DNA of 7,756 nt, taken from positions 669 to 8,424 of the forward strand of contig DNQP01000298.1 of assembly GCA_003500955.1 (NCBI GenBank), read 5' to 3'. Below the pieces are notes generated by a model. That model saw only the letters and a program-made list of their open reading frames with translations, was not told where the DNA came from and did no database searches. The translations under genes were made by a program, and so were the position numbers. Source of the DNA: Curvibacter sp. GTDB lineage: Bacteria; Pseudomonadota; Gammaproteobacteria; Burkholderiales; Burkholderiaceae_C. Shown here one piece after another: positions 5,563 to 7,756 of the stretch. Each line of letters opens with the position of its first letter. Position 1 is the stretch's first letter.

Positions 5563-5949
5563 GTGGCCACAACCACCGCAACCCGTAACCGAATCAAAAT
5601 CGCCGACCGGATCGACCTGTCGGCCCCGATCGTCCCGCATCGGTACTACCCCGCCGATTTCGTCGCGGAGCTGGTGCTTATGAGCCCCCGCGCCGTTACC
5701 GGCGTCGCAGAGCAGGTAAGGGAGACAGGCAAGCAGAGCCCCTCGATCCCTCGGCCTAGCTGGATCCTGGCCTACACGCCAGCGGGAAAGGATAAGCTGC
5801 GATTCCGAGGGATCGACATCCTGATCTGGCAGGACCAAGTTGCAGGCCTGTCTCCGTCTCCTGGCCTCGCCTTCGTCGGAGACGACAAAAGGACTGCGGC
5901 TAGGCTCCCCAAGCGCAAGCCGAAAGAGCGCGCGGGGGCCGCAGCATGA
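5563..5949 (+). CDS. Small basic protein, possibly excisionase/AlpA-like DNA-binding
   Basis: I do not recognise the family with confidence. GTG 5563 is preceded by AAGGAG (5552-5557) at 5 bases, which decides this start; the frame is open further upstream to an ATG at 5476, but that part crosses hairpins and lacks a ribosome binding site. The 128-residue protein has YYPADFVAELVLMSPRAV (28-45), which could be a short helix-turn-helix. It is followed by IPRPSW (62-67) and LRFRGIDILIWQDQ (79-92), reminiscent of the wing and last helix of AlpA/Xis-type proteins, where a variable loop leads to a W/R-x-DI-x-x-W pattern. The tail (about 109-123) is Lys/Arg-rich. It overlaps the next gene by 4 bases. 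Its place next to a tRNA boundary would suit an excisionase or element regulator, but this is inference. Confidence 0.6.
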   Translation: MATTTATRNRIKIADRIDLSAPIVPHRYYPADFVAELVLMSPRAVTGVAEQVRETGKQSPSIPRPSWILAYTPAGKDKLRFRGIDILIWQDQVAGLSPSPGLAFVGDDKRTAARLPKRKPKERAGAAA

Positions 5950-6344
5950 TGCACGTATACCTCTCTCCCGCCCGCGAGGCCGCGCAGAGCCTCATCGAGC
6001 TCGTGCTCTTCGCTATGGCCGAGCACGATGACATGCTCGACCAGTACCTCGAGGGCTCGCGCGACCGGTTCAAGCAAGTTGTCGACAAGGTAGCCGATGT
6101 GGTCCTCGACCCCGACGTGGACGACGACCTGGCGCTCGAGTGCAGCGAGGATCTATGCGTCCTGCTGCACCGGCTGCTGCGCGTAGGCCTGATCCTGTCG
6201 GCTCAACGAAAGCTGCGCGAGGAGCTCGTAGCCCTCATGGGCGACTTCGAAAAGCAGATGGACCTGCGCGACGAGTCACTCGACCTGGCGAAGCAGGCGA
6301 TCGACAAGGCAATGGGGAAGTGGAAGGAGGGCGGCGCGCGGTGA
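5946..6344 (+). CDS. Hypothetical acidic helical protein
   Basis: Unrecognised 132-residue protein. ATG 5946 overlaps the previous stop (ATGA), so its translation is probably coupled; a second ATG follows at once. No signal peptide or membrane segment is seen. It appears almost wholly alpha-helical, with an acidic middle (residues 44-62, DVVLDPDVDDDLALECSED), a hydrophobic helix CVLLHRLLRVGLIL, and a charged C-terminal helix (REELVALMGDFEKQMDLRDESLDLAKQAIDKAM) that may be coiled-coil. Such small acidic helical proteins are common in phages and islands, for example as binding partners of another protein, but nothing here fixes a role. The preceding basic protein is a natural candidate partner. 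Confidence 0.65.
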   Translation: MMHVYLSPAREAAQSLIELVLFAMAEHDDMLDQYLEGSRDRFKQVVDKVADVVLDPDVDDDLALECSEDLCVLLHRLLRVGLILSAQRKLREELVALMGDFEKQMDLRDESLDLAKQAIDKAMGKWKEGGAR

Positions 6345-6383
6345 ACTGACTTGCGTCGGCCCACCGCGGCCAGGTAGATGAGT

Positions 6384-6416
6384 GCTACACACACTCGACG
6401 GCAAACGAAGTGTAGC
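6384..6416. repeat. 7-bp inverted repeat between accessory genes
   Basis: GCTACAC (6384-6390) and GTGTAGC (6410-6416) are perfect complements around 19 bases, in the 128-base gap before the next gene. Another 7-bp pair, CGCGGTG/CACCGCG, lies at 6337-6343 and 6362-6368, over the previous stop. Neither has a T-run. They could be operators or weak hairpins; no good promoter is evident in the gap. Confidence 0.35.
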
Positions 6417-6472
6417 CCCATATCAGACCCTGGCGCAAGGCTTCCGCCATCAGATCCTGCGAGCCGGCAGCG

Positions 6473-7405
6473 ATGCTGACTCTCAAAAACTTCTTGCGCA
6501 TGGGCGCCATCTGGACAGGCCCTGGCGCAGAGCGCCTCAAGACGAGGCGATGCCGCGTCCTGCTTGAGCACATCGCTGCGAAGGTGCAGCCGGATCGACC
6601 TTGCGCTCCCGTGCGCCTGGCCACGCGCAAGCTTTCCGACGACCTATACAAAGAACGAGCGGCCCGCCTGGCTATCGCCGAACTTGTTTCCCTCGGTGTC
6701 ATCCAGCGCGAGCGGCAGAGGTCCAAGAAAGAAAAGAGAGAGGACGTGGCACTGACGCGAGTACATCAGGACATCGTTGTCGCCGCTGCACGCTGGACCG
6801 CCGACAGGCAGGCTCTGCGGGCCGCTGGCAAGCGACGCAAGGATGAGCTGCCACCGCCCATTGAAATCACCGTCCCGCTGATCTGGCCAGGCGAGCAAAA
6901 GGACGCAAAAAACGACCCAAAACCCCAGGTAAACGAGCCGGAAAACGAGGCCCCAAAGGAGGCCGCACCAATGGAGATGAAAAACCCGCTGAAATCCGAC
7001 CAGACCTCTGGAAACCCGCATGAACAGGGGCCTTGCGAGGAAGCAGCATGCAAAAAGTGCAGTCATAGGTATGCAAAATTTGCCGAGACTGGTATTCCAC
7101 ACCCCCCCAGCCCTGCGGAAGCAGGTGCTGGCGGGGGCGTGCAGGACCCGGCTGCTGGTCCTGGCGGCGGCACTGACCATGGACCTGCCTTGGCTCCCTT
7201 GTCTTCCCTGTCTTCAACCCCTGGACCCGCGAAAGCGGGTACTTGGGGGGGCGTGGGCTATCCCGTCACGATCAAAAACCCTCAAGGAAGGGCACCGGCG
7301 AGCAAGCAGATGCTCCACAGGAGAGCATTTCGAGCAGCGTCCGCTGCCTGGAGGGGGTCACAAGCTCAAGCTGATTTTTTTGCGCGCAGGAGGGCAGGGC
7401 TATGA
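6473..7405 (+). CDS. Hypothetical protein, possible winged-helix N-terminus with low-complexity C-terminal region
   Basis: Unrecognised 310-residue protein. Residues about 26-100 look like a winged helix: helices around RCRVLLEHIAAKV and SDDLYKERAARLAIAELVSLGVI, then a very basic turn RQRSKKEKRE (81-90) and a strand VALTRV. This is similar in outline to DNA-binding domains of phage and plasmid regulators or replication initiators, but no family can be named. From about 145 the protein is Lys/Glu/Pro-rich, then Gly/Pro/Ala-rich, with a small cluster CEEAACKKCSH and the motif PxPAxAGxxGGV twice (212-223 and 250-261), which is the translation of two hairpin repeats. ATG 6473 has no clear ribosome binding site; ATG 6500 is an alternative. 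The stop overlaps the next ATG, which supports translation to the end. ATG 6971 (residue 167) may be a second start. Confidence 0.6.
   Translation: MLTLKNFLRMGAIWTGPGAERLKTRRCRVLLEHIAAKVQPDRPCAPVRLATRKLSDDLYKERAARLAIAELVSLGVIQRERQRSKKEKREDVALTRVHQDIVVAAARWTADRQALRAAGKRRKDELPPPIEITVPLIWPGEQKDAKNDPKPQVNEPENEAPKEAAPMEMKNPLKSDQTSGNPHEQGPCEEAACKKCSHRYAKFAETGIPHPPSPAEAGAGGGVQDPAAGPGGGTDHGPALAPLSSLSSTPGPAKAGTWGGVGYPVTIKNPQGRAPASKQMLHRRAFRAASAAWRGSQAQADFFARRRAGL
6955..6973 (+). promoter_or_regulatory. Internal in-frame ribosome binding site and ATG
   Basis: AAAGGAGG (6955-6962) lies 8 bases before ATG 6971, in the same frame as the 6473 gene. It is a much better initiation site than either upstream ATG. 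It would make a 144-residue product beginning MEMKNPLKSDQ, without the winged-helix part. Confidence 0.5.
7102..7141. repeat. GNRA-loop hairpin repeat, copy 1
   Basis: CCTGC/GCAGG (7112-7116/7121-7125) closes a GGAA tetraloop. It extends through CCAGC/GCTGG (bulged T7126) and CCCCC/GGGGG (bulged C7132), about 15 pairs in all. It is followed by GCGTG, so the end reads GGGGGCGTG as in copy 2. Confidence 0.65.
7218..7255. repeat. GNRA-loop hairpin repeat, copy 2
   Basis: ACCCGC/GCGGGT (7225-7230/7235-7240) closes a GAAA tetraloop. Flanks are C-rich to the left and G-rich to the right, with the shared GGGGGCGTG at 7247-7255. The core resembles the GC-rich palindromes of bacterial REP-type repeats (CCCGC-GAAA-GCGGG). 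Loop-to-loop distance from copy 1 is 114 bases, a multiple of three, so both are read in the same frame of the host gene. Confidence 0.65.
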
Positions 7406-7756
7406 GCAGCAGGCCGTTCGTTGCGACCTCCCCCGAGATCCTTCATGAGTGCCGGATTTTCGGTGGGCGGATCCAGATGTTCATGGATTCGATCTACACG
7501 CCTGACGAAGGTGTGAAGGATCGATCAACCCCTTCGATCCTCAGCTTGTGCCTGGTGCGGCCTGGCGAGCGCGGCCGCATGCCGATTTTCGATAAGCACA
7601 TGCAGCGGCGCGGAGGCCTGATCGGCCTGGGCGCGGTTCCTGCCGTCGATGACGAGGGAGTCGAGGACGATGAGGTCAAGCGGTCGTATGGAACCACACG
7701 ATGGCCAGACCTTCACAAAATGGCCTATGCGCGCTCCAAATCTATTTTTGAGGCCC
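7402..7756 (+). CDS. Hypothetical protein, 3' end beyond the window
   Basis: Open frame of 118 codons still running at the window end. ATG 7402 is well supported: AGGAGG (7388-7393) is 8 bases upstream and the ATG overlaps the previous stop (ATGA). The protein begins MSSRPFVATSPEILHECRIFGGRIQMFMD and includes LSLCLVRPGERGRMPIFDKHMQRRGGLIGLGAVPAV, then an acidic stretch VDDEGVEDDEV (residues 80-90) and a basic, aromatic part (YGTTRWPDLHKMAYARSKS). No signal peptide or membrane segment is seen. I do not recognise the family. Coupling to the preceding gene suggests a common task. Confidence 0.65.
   Translation, partial: MSSRPFVATSPEILHECRIFGGRIQMFMDSIYTPDEGVKDRSTPSILSLCLVRPGERGRMPIFDKHMQRRGGLIGLGAVPAVDDEGVEDDEVKRSYGTTRWPDLHKMAYARSKSIFEA

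Larger units (their letters stand above)
4994..7756 (+). mobile_element. Left part of a putative integrated element at tRNA-Ser
   Basis: The conserved gene order stops at the tRNA 3' end. What follows is a long control region rich in repeats, then small unrecognised genes with lower-GC stretches, ATGA overlaps and low-complexity proteins. This is typical of integrated phages, satellites or integrative elements at tRNA genes. No integrase, structural, conjugation or replication gene is identifiable, and the other end is outside the window, so the class of element cannot be named. A non-mobile lineage-specific island is the alternative. Confidence 0.5.

Noticed and set aside
5986..5999. 14-base identity (AGAGCCTCATCGAG) with tRNA-Ser 4955-4968, considered as an attachment repeat
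   Set aside because: It does not reach the tRNA 3' end, stops abruptly and lies inside a coding region where it encodes an ordinary S-L-I-E stretch.
7020..7448. Alternative forward frame over the end of the 6473 gene
   Set aside because: It overlaps two better-supported genes and lacks a good initiation site; kept only as a possible slippage product.
4994..7756. CRISPR array, toxin-antitoxin pair or known defence gene
   Set aside because: No regularly spaced repeats with spacers, and no nuclease, methylase, reverse transcriptase or known toxin motif was seen in the translated frames.

Overview
The window joins a conserved chromosomal housekeeping block to the start of an accessory region, with a tRNA-Ser gene at the boundary. 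The housekeeping order (cysS, a short AlkA-type DNA glycosylase, accA, tilS, lysC, tRNA-Ser), the high-GC codon use and the protein sequences suggest a betaproteobacterium of the order Burkholderiales, probably Comamonadaceae-like. This is inference from family knowledge; no search was run.

Positions 1-4993, core block, all on the + strand. The cysS gene is broken at its 5' end: recognisable CysRS sequence begins only near base 71, after an in-frame stop, and the DNA before it is unrelated and starts with a perfect 11-bp hairpin. The glycosylase overlaps the cysS stop by 4 bases. accA has a strong ribosome binding site. tilS follows closely and is a short form of the family. lysC has its own leader, with an extended -10 element inside the end of tilS, two hairpins, and no Shine-Dalgarno sequence at the start codon. 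A good internal Shine-Dalgarno sequence with an in-frame ATG would give a separate regulatory (beta) subunit of aspartokinase. A compact sigma70-like promoter then drives tRNA-Ser(GCU).

Positions 4994-5562, boundary and control region with no convincing gene. It holds an inverted repeat just 3' of the tRNA that looks like a tyrosine-recombinase core site, an intrinsic terminator, TGTCCCG repeats, a repeated CTCATCGA octamer, two CGATATCG sites exactly 42 bp apart, a candidate promoter and a run of hairpins. No integrase gene is present in the window, so if this is an integrated element its integrase lies beyond the right edge.

Positions 5563-7756, accessory genes on the + strand. Two overlapping small genes (a basic protein with a weak excisionase/AlpA-like look, then an acidic helical protein) are followed by a gap with an inverted repeat. 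Next comes a 310-residue protein with a possible winged-helix N-terminus and a low-complexity C-terminal part. That part contains a second in-frame start with a perfect ribosome binding site and two copies of a GNRA-loop hairpin repeat. The last gene overlaps it by 4 bases, has a strong ribosome binding site and runs off the window. None of these accessory genes could be assigned a firm function. Together they look like the early or regulatory end of an integrated element such as a prophage, satellite or integrative element.
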